A program made the translations under genes and the position numbers. A DNA stretch of 64,000 bases from Thermococcus sp. (GTDB lineage: Archaea > Methanobacteriota_B > Thermococci > Thermococcales > Thermococcaceae): contig NZ_WAKV01000055.1 of the NCBI RefSeq assembly GCF_015523185.1, positions 1 through 64,000 of the forward strand. Reading direction: 5' to 3'. The notes below the pieces were generated by a model. The model ran no database searches, was not told where the DNA came from, and saw nothing but the letters and a program-made list of their open reading frames with translations. Of the stretch, positions 17,515-25,906 are shown in pieces. Every line of letters begins with the position of its first letter. The first letter of the stretch is position 1.

Positions 17515-18441
17515 ATGCTGGAGGTCGTAGCGACTGCCATTTTTATGGCATGGGCCGTTGGAGCGAACGACAGTGCAAAGGCTGTAGGAACCGCCGTCGG
17601 CTCCGGGATAGTGGGTTTTAAGCGGGCTGTCCTGATAATAGCCGTCTTTACCACCCTTGGTGCCGTTATAGGACACTCGGCGGTTTCAGGAACGATAACA
17701 AGGTTAGCTAGCGGACTCCTTCCGGGAGAAGTTGCCCTGGCCCTCTTCAGTGCGGCCTCCGCAGTCACAATAGCGAGTCTCTGGGGCAGGCCAATCTCAA
17801 CGACCCAGTCCATAATAGGCGCCCTAATAGGTTCATCCCTTGCCCTTGGCCTTCCCGTTGACTGGTGGACTATCGCTAAAATAATCTCCGCCTGGTTCTT
17901 CTCGCCGGTCTTTGCCTCCCTCTTAGCAATAGCGATATACAAACTCTACAAACCCCTACTGAGGAGGATAAAGTGTCTCAAGAACCTTGAGCTGACCCAG
18001 AAGTGGCTCGTCTTCCTGGCCTCGGCATACTCGGCCTTCAACCTCGGAACTAACGAGGTCTCAAACGTGATAGGCCTGGCCAAGGCAGGCGGTATGTCAA
18101 ACCCCAACGCTTTCCTTGCTCTCATCATGGCACTTGGAACTCTCACCTTCAGCTACGAAGTCATGATGACCATAGGAAGAGACATAGCCCCACTCGGGCC
18201 GACTTCGGCCTTCTCAAGCCAGTTCGGTGCATCCATAGCTGTGAGCGTCGCGAACCTCTTTGGCCTACCCGTGAGCTCGGGACAGGCGATAGTGGGGGCG
18301 ATAAGCGGGCTGAGCGCCTACAAGGGAGAAAGGGTAAACAAAAAGCTCCTAGTTGACATCGTGAAGAGCTGGGTGAGGGCACCCCTTTTTGCGGGCCTTC
18401 TGGCGTTTCTCCTGATTAGGCTCTTCTCGGCAGGCTTTTAA
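17515..18441 (+). CDS. PiT-family inorganic phosphate permease
   Basis: This 308-residue membrane protein has about nine hydrophobic segments and the duplicated PiT signature: GANDSAKAVGTAVGSG near the N-terminus and NLGTNEVSNVIGLAKAGG in the middle. PiT carriers import phosphate, or metal-phosphate complexes, with a proton or sodium ion. The start at 17515 is set by GAGGGAGGG and by the first conserved segment (MLEVVATAIFMAWAVGANDS); the open frame extends further upstream but through the promoter. No PhoU-like partner gene follows, unlike many archaeal PiT genes. The protein is at the short end of the family. Confidence 0.92.
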   Translation: MLEVVATAIFMAWAVGANDSAKAVGTAVGSGIVGFKRAVLIIAVFTTLGAVIGHSAVSGTITRLASGLLPGEVALALFSAASAVTIASLWGRPISTTQSIIGALIGSSLALGLPVDWWTIAKIISAWFFSPVFASLLAIAIYKLYKPLLRRIKCLKNLELTQKWLVFLASAYSAFNLGTNEVSNVIGLAKAGGMSNPNAFLALIMALGTLTFSYEVMMTIGRDIAPLGPTSAFSSQFGASIAVSVANLFGLPVSSGQAIVGAISGLSAYKGERVNKKLLVDIVKSWVRAPLFAGLLAFLLIRLFSAGF

Positions 18442-18445
18442 GTTG

Positions 18446-18461
18446 AAGGGAGAGCTCCCTT
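18446..18461 (+). promoter_or_regulatory. Inverted repeat between TATA and start of tgtA
   Basis: AAGGGAG-AG-CTCCCTT is a perfect 7-bp inverted repeat. It lies after a possible TATA element (GGCTTTTAAG, about 18433-18442, inside the end of the permease gene) and before the tgtA ribosome-binding site GAGGTGAG. It could be a repressor site or a small RNA hairpin in the leader. Confidence 0.3.
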
Positions 18462-18473
18462 AGAGGTGAGAGC

Positions 18474-20213
18474 ATGGAGTTCAGGTTCGAGGTTAAGGCC
18501 AGAGACGCCGCTGGAAGAATTGGAAAGCTGACCGTTAACGGGAAGACCATAGAAACCCCCGCAATAATGCCTGTGGTTAATCCAAAACAGCTCATCGTAA
18601 CGCCAAAGGAGCTCAAGGAGATGGGCTTTGGGATTATCATCACGAACTCCTACATCGTCTACAAGACACCTGAGCTCAGGGAAAAGGCCCTTGATATGGG
18701 AATTCATAAACTGCTCGACTACGATGGGATAATCGAGGTTGATTCCGGCAGTTTCCAGCTCATGCGATATGGGGATGTTAAGGTCACGAACCGCGAAATA
18801 GTCCAGTTCCAGCAGGCAATAGGCGTCGACATAGGCACTTTTCTCGACATACCAACTCCGCCTGACGCTCCAAGAGAGAAAGCTGAGGAGGATTTAAGGA
18901 TAACGCTGGAGAGGGCCAGGGAAGCGGAGGAAATAAAGGAGATAGCGATGAATGCGGCCGTTCAGGGTTCAACCTACCCAGACCTCAGGACTTACGCCGC
19001 TAAAAGGCTCAGCGAGATGAACTTCGAGATTCATCCAATCGGTGCGGTAGTTCCGCTGATGGAGAGCTACCGGTATAGAGACCTTGTTGACGTAGTTATC
19101 GCATCGAAGCTCGGCCTTAGACCTGACAGGCCAGTCCACCTCTTCGGTGCAGGCCATCCGATGATTTTCGCTTTAGCCGTTGCCATGGGTGTTGACCTCT
19201 TTGATTCTGCCAGCTACGCTCTCTACGCAAAGGACGACCGCTATTTAACGCCGGAGGGGACGAAAAAGCTTGAGGAGCTCGAGTACTTCCCCTGCTCCTG
19301 TCCCGTCTGTTCCCGCTATACCCCTCAGGAACTCAGGGAGATGCCAAAGGAAGAGAGGACAAGACTTTTGGCAATCCACAACCTCTGGGTTATTAAGGAG
19401 GAGCTCAACAGGGTGAAGCAGGCGATAAAGGAAGGAACGCTGTGGGAGCTGGTTGACGAGAGGGCGAGGAGTCATCCAAAGCTATACTCGGCTTACAAGC
19501 GTCTGCTCGAATACAGGGACTACCTCGAGAAGAACGAGCCGATAACCAAAGCCAGCGCCTTCTTCAAGGTGAGCGAGGAATCCCTGAGGTGGCCCACAGC
19601 CGTTAGGGCCAGAGAACGGGCCGAGCGTGTAAAGAGAAAATTCCCGGAAACGGTAAGGCACCCGATTTTCGGCGAGATTCCGAGGCACCTCAGCTTAAGC
19701 TATCCTTTTGCCCAGAGCGAGGGCGAGGAGGACTTTACCATAGAGAAACCCAAAAAGACGGAGGCCAAAAAATACGTAATGGCCATAGCAGAATACCAGT
19801 TCGGGGAAGGGGCTGGAGAGGCTTTCAGGGATGCCTTCGTTGAGCTTTCAAGAAAGACAGGCATGCCGAGGCAGATTAAGGTCAAGGGCAAGCACCTCGC
19901 TACCTTTAGAGCCGAGGACGGTCTCTTGACGCTTGGAATAGAAGGAGCCAAGAGGCTCCATGAAGTTCTTCCGTTCCCGAGGATGCGTGTCGTTGTGAAG
20001 GGCGATGCCGAGCCCTTCGCAAGAAAGGGGAGGAACGTCTTCGCGAAGTTTGTAGTTGATGCCGACCCGGGAATAAGGCCTTATGATGAGGTTCTGGTGG
20101 TGAACGAGCGGGATGAGCTTCTCGCGACAGGCCAAACGCTCTTAAACGGTGAGGAGCTGAAGGTTTTCCAGAGCGGTTTGGCCGTGAAAGTGAGGAGGGG
20201 GGTTGAGAAGTAG
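18474..20213 (+). CDS. tgtA: Archaeosine tRNA-guanine transglycosylase
   Basis: The 579-residue enzyme exchanges guanine 15 of archaeal tRNAs for preQ0, the first committed step of archaeosine formation. The N-terminal TIM barrel shows PAIMPVVNPKQ, EVDSGSFQLMRYGDV, the nucleophile region FDSASYALYAKDDRYLT and the zinc site CSCPVCSRYTPQEL with a downstream His. The C-terminal extension (about 420-579) ends in a PUA domain (VVVKGDAEPFARKGRNVFAK, DEVLVVNERDELLATGQ). The length matches full-length archaeal TgtA. The ATG follows GAGGTGAGAGC. tRNA-Val lies immediately downstream. Confidence 0.97.
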   Translation: MEFRFEVKARDAAGRIGKLTVNGKTIETPAIMPVVNPKQLIVTPKELKEMGFGIIITNSYIVYKTPELREKALDMGIHKLLDYDGIIEVDSGSFQLMRYGDVKVTNREIVQFQQAIGVDIGTFLDIPTPPDAPREKAEEDLRITLERAREAEEIKEIAMNAAVQGSTYPDLRTYAAKRLSEMNFEIHPIGAVVPLMESYRYRDLVDVVIASKLGLRPDRPVHLFGAGHPMIFALAVAMGVDLFDSASYALYAKDDRYLTPEGTKKLEELEYFPCSCPVCSRYTPQELREMPKEERTRLLAIHNLWVIKEELNRVKQAIKEGTLWELVDERARSHPKLYSAYKRLLEYRDYLEKNEPITKASAFFKVSEESLRWPTAVRARERAERVKRKFPETVRHPIFGEIPRHLSLSYPFAQSEGEEDFTIEKPKKTEAKKYVMAIAEYQFGEGAGEAFRDAFVELSRKTGMPRQIKVKGKHLATFRAEDGLLTLGIEGAKRLHEVLPFPRMRVVVKGDAEPFARKGRNVFAKFVVDADPGIRPYDEVLVVNERDELLATGQTLLNGEELKVFQSGLAVKVRRGVEK

Positions 20214-20216
20214 AAA

Positions 20217-20228
20217 ATTTTATAACCG
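20217..20228 (+). promoter_or_regulatory. TATA box of tRNA-Val
   Basis: TTTTATAACC lies right after the tgtA stop, about 28-30 nt before the first base of the tRNA. This is the standard archaeal promoter spacing. Confidence 0.6.
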
Positions 20229-20251
20229 CCATCATTTTTCCTATTTAGGGC

Positions 20252-20328
20252 GGGCCCGTGGTCTAGATGGTCATGACGCCACCCTTACAAGGTGGAGGTC
20301 CGGGGTTCGAATCCCCGCGGGCCCACCA
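20252..20328 (+). tRNA. tRNA-Val (anticodon UAC)
   Basis: A complete cloverleaf can be drawn. The acceptor stem GGGCCCG pairs with CGGGCCC. The anticodon stem CCACC/GGTGG encloses the loop CTTACAA, giving anticodon UAC. The T arm is CCGGG-GTTCGAA-TCCCCG-like. The CCA end is encoded (20326-20328) after discriminator A. No intron. Confidence 0.97.
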
Positions 20329-20331
20329 TTA

Positions 20332-20355
20332 CAAACTTCGCCTGCGCGAAGTTTG
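20332..20355 (+). repeat. Perfect hairpin downstream of tRNA-Val
   Basis: CAAACTTCGC and GCGAAGTTTG form a 10-bp perfect inverted repeat around the 4-nt loop CTGC. It begins 3 nt after the encoded CCA end of the tRNA. It is followed by GATCAAAGTTCG, a partial copy of the same motif. It could be a processing or termination element, or part of a dispersed repeat. Confidence 0.6.
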
Positions 20356-20690
20356 ATCAAAGTTCGTAGCTCCTTTCTAAAAAGCCAAATTCTAAGTGGT
20401 TTTTCCTCATGAACAGCTATTTTGGAGAGAACTTTATAAAATGCTTCACGGTTAACTCTAAAATCGACGCCCGAAGGATGTCAAAAGAGGAGTAAACCAT
20501 TACCAATGGTCCACTCAAAACGTTCCCTCTTGGAAATGAGCTGTTGGAGGATAAAAACCCTATAGCATGCTCTCTCAAAGAAGAGCTACCAACTTTTGGT
20601 CAAGCTTTTTCCAAAAGCCTCTCGTACTTCCAAACCTTAAAGTAAGAAGAAAAATCGAAAACTTTCCCGAGAATTTGTAAAGCAAAGGGC
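20356..20690. other. 335-bp intergenic region without a supportable gene
   Basis: The stretch is AT-rich with stops in all frames; the longest plus-strand frame from an ATG is about 28 codons (near 20409). It contains a short inverted repeat (ACCATT-ACC-AATGGT near 20498) and several A/T runs. Its left edge is the hairpin at 20332-20355. I see no coding, tRNA or C/D-box features. It may be a remnant of a repeated element. Confidence 0.5.
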
Positions 20691-21986
20691 TCATGGATAC
20701 AGCCTGCTCGGTGTCCTCGGGAAGAGGGTCGCCCAGCGAACGTGGTCGAGATTGAGAACCCATGCGACGAGCCTTTCCAAGCCAAGACCGAAACCGCTGT
20801 GCGGGACTGAACCGTACTTCCTTAAATCCAGATACCACTCGTAGTCCTCGGGCTTCATGCCCTCCTCAAGGATTCTCTGCACGAGCTTGTTATAATCGTC
20901 CTCACGCTGGGAACCACCTATAATCTCGCCGTAGCCTTCCGGAGCCAGCATGTCCGCTGCGAGGACCTTCCTCGGGTCTTCGGGGTCTTCCTTCATGTAG
21001 AAGGCCTTGATGCCCTTTGGATAGCCGTAGACGAAGAACGGGGCCTCGAACTCTTCTGTCAAAACTCTCTCTTCATCCGCCCCCATGTCCTCGCCCCATT
21101 CTATGTTTACTCCCTTGCTCTGGAGTATCTCTATAGCCTCGTCGTAGCTTATCCTCGGGAAGGGTGGAATCGCGTTTTTAAGGGTCGTTAAGTCCTTCCT
21201 GAATGTCTCAATCTCGCTCCTCCTGAGCTCGAGCGTTCTCTGCACCATGTAGCTTACGAGTTCTTCCTCCACCTTCATGATGTCCCAGAGATCCATCCAG
21301 GCGGCCTCAAGCTCAAGGTGCCAGAACTCGGTGAGGTGTCTCCTTGTCCTGCTCTTCTCTGCCCTGAAGCTCGGCGTAAGCGACCAGACCTTTTCGAGGC
21401 CGAAGATGGCCGCCTCAAGGTAGAGCTGTGCCGACTGGCTGAGGTAAGCGGTCTTATCGAAGTACTTGAGCTTGAACAGGGTTGAACCGCCTTCAACCGC
21501 TCCAGTAACGAGTATCGGAGGAAAGACCTCGTACCAGCCGTCCTGGAGGAGCCACTCTCTGGCCGCTTGAACGAGAGTGGCTTTAACCTTCATTATGCTC
21601 GCTACCTTCGGCGAGCGGAGGTGGAGGTGCCTAACGTCAAGGAGGAATTCTGGACTGGCGTCTTTCGTTATCGGGAAGAAGTCAACGTTCTGGATTATCT
21701 CGAGCTTGTCGGCCTGAACTTCAGCTCCGGTCGGAGCACGGGGGTCGGCTTTTACCGTTCCCTCAATGATTACGCTCGATTCGATGCCGAGCTTCTTCGC
21801 TTCCCTGTAGGCCTCTTCGTTCAGGTCCTTTGAAAAGACGACCTGGACGATTCCGCTTGAGTCCCTCAGCACTATGAAGACCTTCTTTCCGACCTCCCTC
21901 TTCCTATAAACCCAGCCTGCGAGTTTAACCCTCTTTCCTTCCATTTCGGGTTTAACATCGGCACAGTAAACCTTATCAATCACCAT
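20691..21986 (-). CDS. asnS: Asparaginyl-tRNA synthetase
   Basis: This 431-residue class IIb synthetase has an N-terminal OB-fold anticodon-binding domain (KRVKLAGWVYRKREVGKKVF, SSVIIEGTVKADPRAPTGAE). The catalytic core shows motif 2 (SFRAEKSRTRRHLTEFWHLE) and motif 3 (GFGLGLERLVAWVL). It closely follows the Pyrococcus AsnRS sequence I remember, including GAVEGGSTLFKLKYFDKTAY, rather than the archaeal AspRS. The ATG at 21986 follows GGAGGTGATA; an upstream TTG at 21998 is inside the leader. A TATA-like GTTATAAAC (minus strand, about 22014-22022) precedes it. Confidence 0.95.
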   Translation of the reverse strand: MVIDKVYCADVKPEMEGKRVKLAGWVYRKREVGKKVFIVLRDSSGIVQVVFSKDLNEEAYREAKKLGIESSVIIEGTVKADPRAPTGAEVQADKLEIIQNVDFFPITKDASPEFLLDVRHLHLRSPKVASIMKVKATLVQAAREWLLQDGWYEVFPPILVTGAVEGGSTLFKLKYFDKTAYLSQSAQLYLEAAIFGLEKVWSLTPSFRAEKSRTRRHLTEFWHLELEAAWMDLWDIMKVEEELVSYMVQRTLELRRSEIETFRKDLTTLKNAIPPFPRISYDEAIEILQSKGVNIEWGEDMGADEERVLTEEFEAPFFVYGYPKGIKAFYMKEDPEDPRKVLAADMLAPEGYGEIIGGSQREDDYNKLVQRILEEGMKPEDYEWYLDLRKYGSVPHSGFGLGLERLVAWVLNLDHVRWATLFPRTPSRLYP

Positions 21987-22203
21987 TATCACCTCCAAAA
22001 GCTTTCCCCACGAGTTTATAACGCTAACCCAATCAGAAGAGGCTATTCAGCCAGAGCGAGAGAACCCTTGTTCCCGAATCAATTCTGATGAGCCGGGGCA
22101 TGGAGGAAGTTTCCTATCTCCAAATTTAAGTTCTTTGGGCATTTGTCTGCCATAACGTCAAAAGGTTTAAGTCACCAACTGCCGTATGTTCAACGGTGAG
22201 AGC

Positions 22204-23421
22204 ATGTTTGCTTTACTTGGAAAGCTCGTTGATTATAACTCCCTCCGCGACGGCGCTGTTATAGTCGATGGAAACATTATCCAGGCGGTTATTTCCGAGG
22301 AGGAGCTGAAAGACTGGGGAATCGATGAGGTTTACGGCGGGGAAGACTACATTATAACACCCGGATTTGTCAACGCCCACACCCACGTGACGATGGCAAG
22401 GTTTAGGGGTCTGGGTGAGGATTTACCCACGGAGGAGTGGCTTGAAAAAATCATATGGCCTATGGAAAAGACTTGGAGCAAAAAAGAAGTCAGAGAATGG
22501 GCGGAGGTTGGCATTAGGGAAGCGCTCGCGAACGGTTCGACGACGATAAACGACCACTACTTCTTTGCCAATGAGATAGCCAGAGTCGCTGAAAAACTCG
22601 GGATAAGGGCCTTCATCGGGCAAACGGTTATGGACGAGGTGGACTTCCCCCTCGCCAGCCCTGAGGAAGGCTTTAGGTTCTTCAAACGCTGGGATGGAAA
22701 AAGCGAACTCGTTAAACCCGTGTTTGCCCCCCATGCGACCAACACCGTCTCGGAGGAGCTTATGCGTGAACTTGCTGGTCTTTCGGAGGAAACCGGCGCG
22801 AGGGTTCACATACACCTTGCCCAGAGCAGGGCGGAGGTTAGAGAAGTCAAGAAGCGCTATGGCTTTTCGCCAGTTAGTTTGCTGAAAAGAGCTGGTCTCT
22901 TGAACGAGAGGCTGGTAGGGGTTCACGGCGTTTACCTTGGCGTTTCAGACTTCAAAGCTCTCACTCAAGCAGGCTCGACGCTCGTCCACTGTCCGACGAG
23001 CAATGTCAAGCTTGAGGCGAAGACTGTTAACCTGAGACTTCTTCTGGATTTTGGACTCAACGTTGCCCTCGGCAACGACTCGCCAAACCCAACGGGAATC
23101 CTTGACCCGTTCCTTGAGATGAGGACGGCTGGAGTAATAGCAAACATGACAGCTGGAAAAGCCCACGCGGTTCCGGCGCGGGAAATATTCGGTATGGCGA
23201 CGCTCTTTGGGGCGAGGGCGCTCGGCCTGAGGGCAGGGCTGATAAAGCCAGGCTACTTAGCGGATTTGGTCCTCATAAACGCCGACAAACCGTGGTTCAT
23301 GCCGATGGAAAACGTTTATTCGCTCCTCGTTTACTCCGCGAGGGGAAGCGATGTCGAAAAGGTTGTGATAAATGGAAAGATTGTGTGGACTAACCCTTCA
23401 TCATCTTTTCAATCTCCCTGA
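22204..23421 (+). CDS. Amidohydrolase, MTA/SAH/5'-deoxyadenosine deaminase-like
   Basis: This 405-residue metal-dependent hydrolase has the family layout: a small beta domain, then a TIM barrel with HTH (VNAHTHVTMARFRGLGED about 60), HIHLAQSRAEV (about 195), GVHGVYLG, CPTSNVKLEA and NDSPNPTGILDPFLEMR (metal-binding Asp). These are features of the methylthioadenosine/S-adenosylhomocysteine deaminase family (MtaD, DadD), though atrazine-hydrolase-like relatives use other substrates. The likely role is recycling adenosine by-products of SAM reactions. The start at 22204 follows GGTGAGAGC. It converges with the ESCRT-like gene, overlapping by 32 nt. Confidence 0.88.
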   Translation: MFALLGKLVDYNSLRDGAVIVDGNIIQAVISEEELKDWGIDEVYGGEDYIITPGFVNAHTHVTMARFRGLGEDLPTEEWLEKIIWPMEKTWSKKEVREWAEVGIREALANGSTTINDHYFFANEIARVAEKLGIRAFIGQTVMDEVDFPLASPEEGFRFFKRWDGKSELVKPVFAPHATNTVSEELMRELAGLSEETGARVHIHLAQSRAEVREVKKRYGFSPVSLLKRAGLLNERLVGVHGVYLGVSDFKALTQAGSTLVHCPTSNVKLEAKTVNLRLLLDFGLNVALGNDSPNPTGILDPFLEMRTAGVIANMTAGKAHAVPAREIFGMATLFGARALGLRAGLIKPGYLADLVLINADKPWFMPMENVYSLLVYSARGSDVEKVVINGKIVWTNPSSSFQSP

Positions 23422-23938
23422 TTTTCTTCTCCGATGGTTCTATGTCGAAGAAGGCCTCCGTTTCCTTTATCACATCCTCGTCAAAGTTTCCACTCAGGAT
23501 GCTCTCGCTCGTCATGTCGAGCATCGCACTGAGGGCCTCGTCGAGGCTTTCCACCTTCGTCATTGCCTTCTCGAACTCGACCTGCATTCTGGCGATGTCC
23601 TCCGCCCCCGGTCCCTCGGCGATGCTCTCGACGATGTCCCTGCTGAATTGGAGGAACTCCGCGGAGACCTTGACGAGCTCCCTTTGGATCTCGGCCTCCT
23701 CCATCAGGAGGAGCAGACGCTTTGCCTGCTTTATCCTGTTCTCAAGGGTTAGGTACTTGACGGCACTCCTCATTAACAGTGCATCATCCCTGAGCTTCGC
23801 CGCTTCCCTCCCCTGGAGGAAGACCCTGCGCTTCAGTGCCTCAAGGTTGCTTATGTACTGTTTAAGGGCCATCTTGGCCTTTCTGGCCCGGATTTTTCGC
23901 TCTATCTCTTTCTCCTCCTTGGACTTCCAAAACTTCAT
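23390..23938 (-). CDS. Helical ESCRT-III/PspA-like protein, last gene of the kinase operon
   Basis: The 182-residue, all-helical charged protein begins with a basic helix and long hairpin (KEIERKIRARKAKMALKQYI, LEALKRRVFLQGREAAKLRD), then a second long helix (ENRIKQAKRLLLLMEEAEIQ). Shorter helices with IARMQVEFEKAMTKVESLDE and ALSAMLDM follow, and the tail is acidic with a final basic helix (SEKKIREIEKMMKG). Basic N-terminal half, acidic C-terminal half, a helical hairpin of about 100 residues and a closing five-helix region are the general design of ESCRT-III/Snf7 and PspA proteins, which polymerise on membranes. This is a shape-level call; no homology search was possible. It starts 3 nt after the kinase stop. 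Confidence 0.7.
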   Translation of the reverse strand: MKFWKSKEEKEIERKIRARKAKMALKQYISNLEALKRRVFLQGREAAKLRDDALLMRSAVKYLTLENRIKQAKRLLLLMEEAEIQRELVKVSAEFLQFSRDIVESIAEGPGAEDIARMQVEFEKAMTKVESLDEALSAMLDMTSESILSGNFDEDVIKETEAFFDIEPSEKKIREIEKMMKG

Positions 23939-23941
23939 CCT

Positions 23942-25903
23942 TCACACCCCGTTTTCGCGCTCTATCTTGTGGAGGAGGACCTTTAGCCTCTCAACAAAGT
24001 CCTCCCCCACGGGCAGGTTCTCCCTAATCATCAACTCAAGGGTCTCGATGGCCTTTCCCAGTTCCTCCCTGTTTTGCGTCGTGTAGAACTTCAGGTCGTT
24101 GAGCGTGTTCAGCAGTTCCGCCTTTTTGTTGAGCTCCGCGTAGGCCAGGGCGAGCTTTGAGAGCGTCTGCACGACGAGCCTGCTGTTTTCCCTGACTTCC
24201 TCCGCGGTCTTGCTTCTCTTTAACGCCTCCACGCTTTTGGCCAGGGTCTTCTTCAGCTCCTCCACCCGGGATTCAAGTTCCGCCCTGCGTTTTTCACTCT
24301 CCTCAAGCTCGTTGAGGTCCTTCAGGAACTCCTCAACCGACTGATAGCGCTCCTCCTTCCTCTTTGCAAGTAACTTCTCAAAAATGCCGTCGTACTTCGC
24401 AAGGGCGGGGTTAAACTCCGAAGGGGGTTTGTGGCGGTAGTTCTCGTCGGTTATCTTGCCGAAGACCTCCTCGTATGTGTAGCCCTCGAAGGGAACTTTG
24501 CCGGTCAGCAACTCGTAGAAAATCGCCCCGAGTTGCCATACGTCGGTTCCCGCATCGGTGTTGCCGTATTTACTGGGCATCAGGTGCTCGGGTGCGGCGT
24601 AGAGCGGTGTGTAGCCCATGACGCTCCTTCCCGAGCTCATCGTTCCGATTTTTGCGAGTCCCCAGTCGGTTATCTTTGGCGTTAGGTCACTCTTGAGGAG
24701 AACGTTTCCAGGCTTTAGGTCAAGGTGGTAGATGCCTTTCGAGTGGGCATGTTTTAGTCCTTCGGCGATTCCCCTTACTATCCTCAGAGCGGTTTGCTCA
24801 TCAACGGGCTTGGACAATTTCTCAAGCGTTCTAACTACCTTCCCGCCAACGTTGGCGCCTTCAACAAACTCCATCTCAAGGTACGGGACCGGGAGAATGT
24901 CGGCATCGTAGAGCTTTACAATGTTCGGGTGGTTCAACTGGAACCATGTCGAAACCTCGCGGAGGAAAGTCTTGCTCGTCCTCTCGTCTATCCTTGGGAT
25001 TTTCAGCGCAACTACCTTACCGTCCTTCTTTCGTCTCACCTTGTAAACCCTGGCGAACCCACCCTCACCAAGGAATTCCAGGGGCTCGTAGCGCTGAAGA
25101 AGCTCCAACGGGAAACCTGGAGCGTTCCTCGTACCCGTCCTCCCGGTTCTGCGCGCGTTACCTGGAAACGTAAGAACCCACTTCGTCCCTCTTTCCCGCC
25201 CTCCGGTAACAGAGTCTTCCCTGAGCCTCTCCAGGGCTCGATTTATCCTCTCCACGATTAACTGTGCCTCTTCGCTGGTGATAACCTCATGCCGTCTTTT
25301 CACCTCCTCCAGGAGCCTTTTGACCTGGGCTGGGGTTATCCTGTAGGTTATCTTCCACTGTCCGCCGATACGAGAGACGCCCAAATCCTCCGGGAAAACC
25401 TCCAGATAAGCCTCGGGCAAAAACGATGCCGAGCACTCCTTGGGGGCGACGAGCGTGCCCAGGTATTCCTCCTCACCGGAGAGAACCCGCGAGACGTAGG
25501 CCAGATGCCTGTCCTTCCAGTTCGGGTTCCTCAGTAGCTCCTCGAGTTCCATTATGACCTCATTCGGGAGAAGGTTCCTGATTGGAACCCCTGGGGAGGC
25601 GTCCGTTGGGGGTCTAACGGCATCGCAGTAAAATCCAACGAAGTACCATCTCCTGTTAAGGGGGTTCATACTTATGAAGAGCACGATTCCACGGTGGAAC
25701 TTCTGAGGGGTCCTAATTGTGAAGCCATAGTACTTGTTGGGGGAAAAGTCCTCGTAGAAGTTCCACCACTCATGAGCATAGCCGGTTCTCCTGACGAACT
25801 CAAACCCGGAGTCGTACCTCCTCTCAAAGGATTCCCAATCGAAGCCCTTCCATCGGTTGAAGGACCAGTTTATCTTCGCCACAAGCCTGTCCAAGGTTTT
25901 CAC
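23942..25903 (-). CDS. Serine/threonine-type protein kinase with novel N-terminal domain
   Basis: The 653-residue soluble protein has three parts. Residues 1-230 are an aromatic-rich alpha/beta domain (HEWWNFYEDFSPNKYYGFTI; RRWYFVGFYCDAVRPP) reminiscent of EVE/PUA-like folds, uncertain. Residues 270-535 are a Hanks-type kinase: glycine loop GEGGFARVY (279-287), VALKIP with Lys301, Glu316 in the C-helix, HLDLKPGN (393-400), DWG (413-415) and APE (437-439). The catalytic loop has Leu where Arg is usual and DWG replaces DFG, but Lys, Asp, Asn and Asp are all present, so it should be active. Residues 540-653 are helical and end like the neighbouring kinase. It is 3 nt from both neighbours. Confidence 0.9.
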   Translation of the reverse strand: MKTLDRLVAKINWSFNRWKGFDWESFERRYDSGFEFVRRTGYAHEWWNFYEDFSPNKYYGFTIRTPQKFHRGIVLFISMNPLNRRWYFVGFYCDAVRPPTDASPGVPIRNLLPNEVIMELEELLRNPNWKDRHLAYVSRVLSGEEEYLGTLVAPKECSASFLPEAYLEVFPEDLGVSRIGGQWKITYRITPAQVKRLLEEVKRRHEVITSEEAQLIVERINRALERLREDSVTGGRERGTKWVLTFPGNARRTGRTGTRNAPGFPLELLQRYEPLEFLGEGGFARVYKVRRKKDGKVVALKIPRIDERTSKTFLREVSTWFQLNHPNIVKLYDADILPVPYLEMEFVEGANVGGKVVRTLEKLSKPVDEQTALRIVRGIAEGLKHAHSKGIYHLDLKPGNVLLKSDLTPKITDWGLAKIGTMSSGRSVMGYTPLYAAPEHLMPSKYGNTDAGTDVWQLGAIFYELLTGKVPFEGYTYEEVFGKITDENYRHKPPSEFNPALAKYDGIFEKLLAKRKEERYQSVEEFLKDLNELEESEKRRAELESRVEELKKTLAKSVEALKRSKTAEEVRENSRLVVQTLSKLALAYAELNKKAELLNTLNDLKFYTTQNREELGKAIETLELMIRENLPVGEDFVERLKVLLHKIERENGV

Positions 25904-25906
25904 CCC

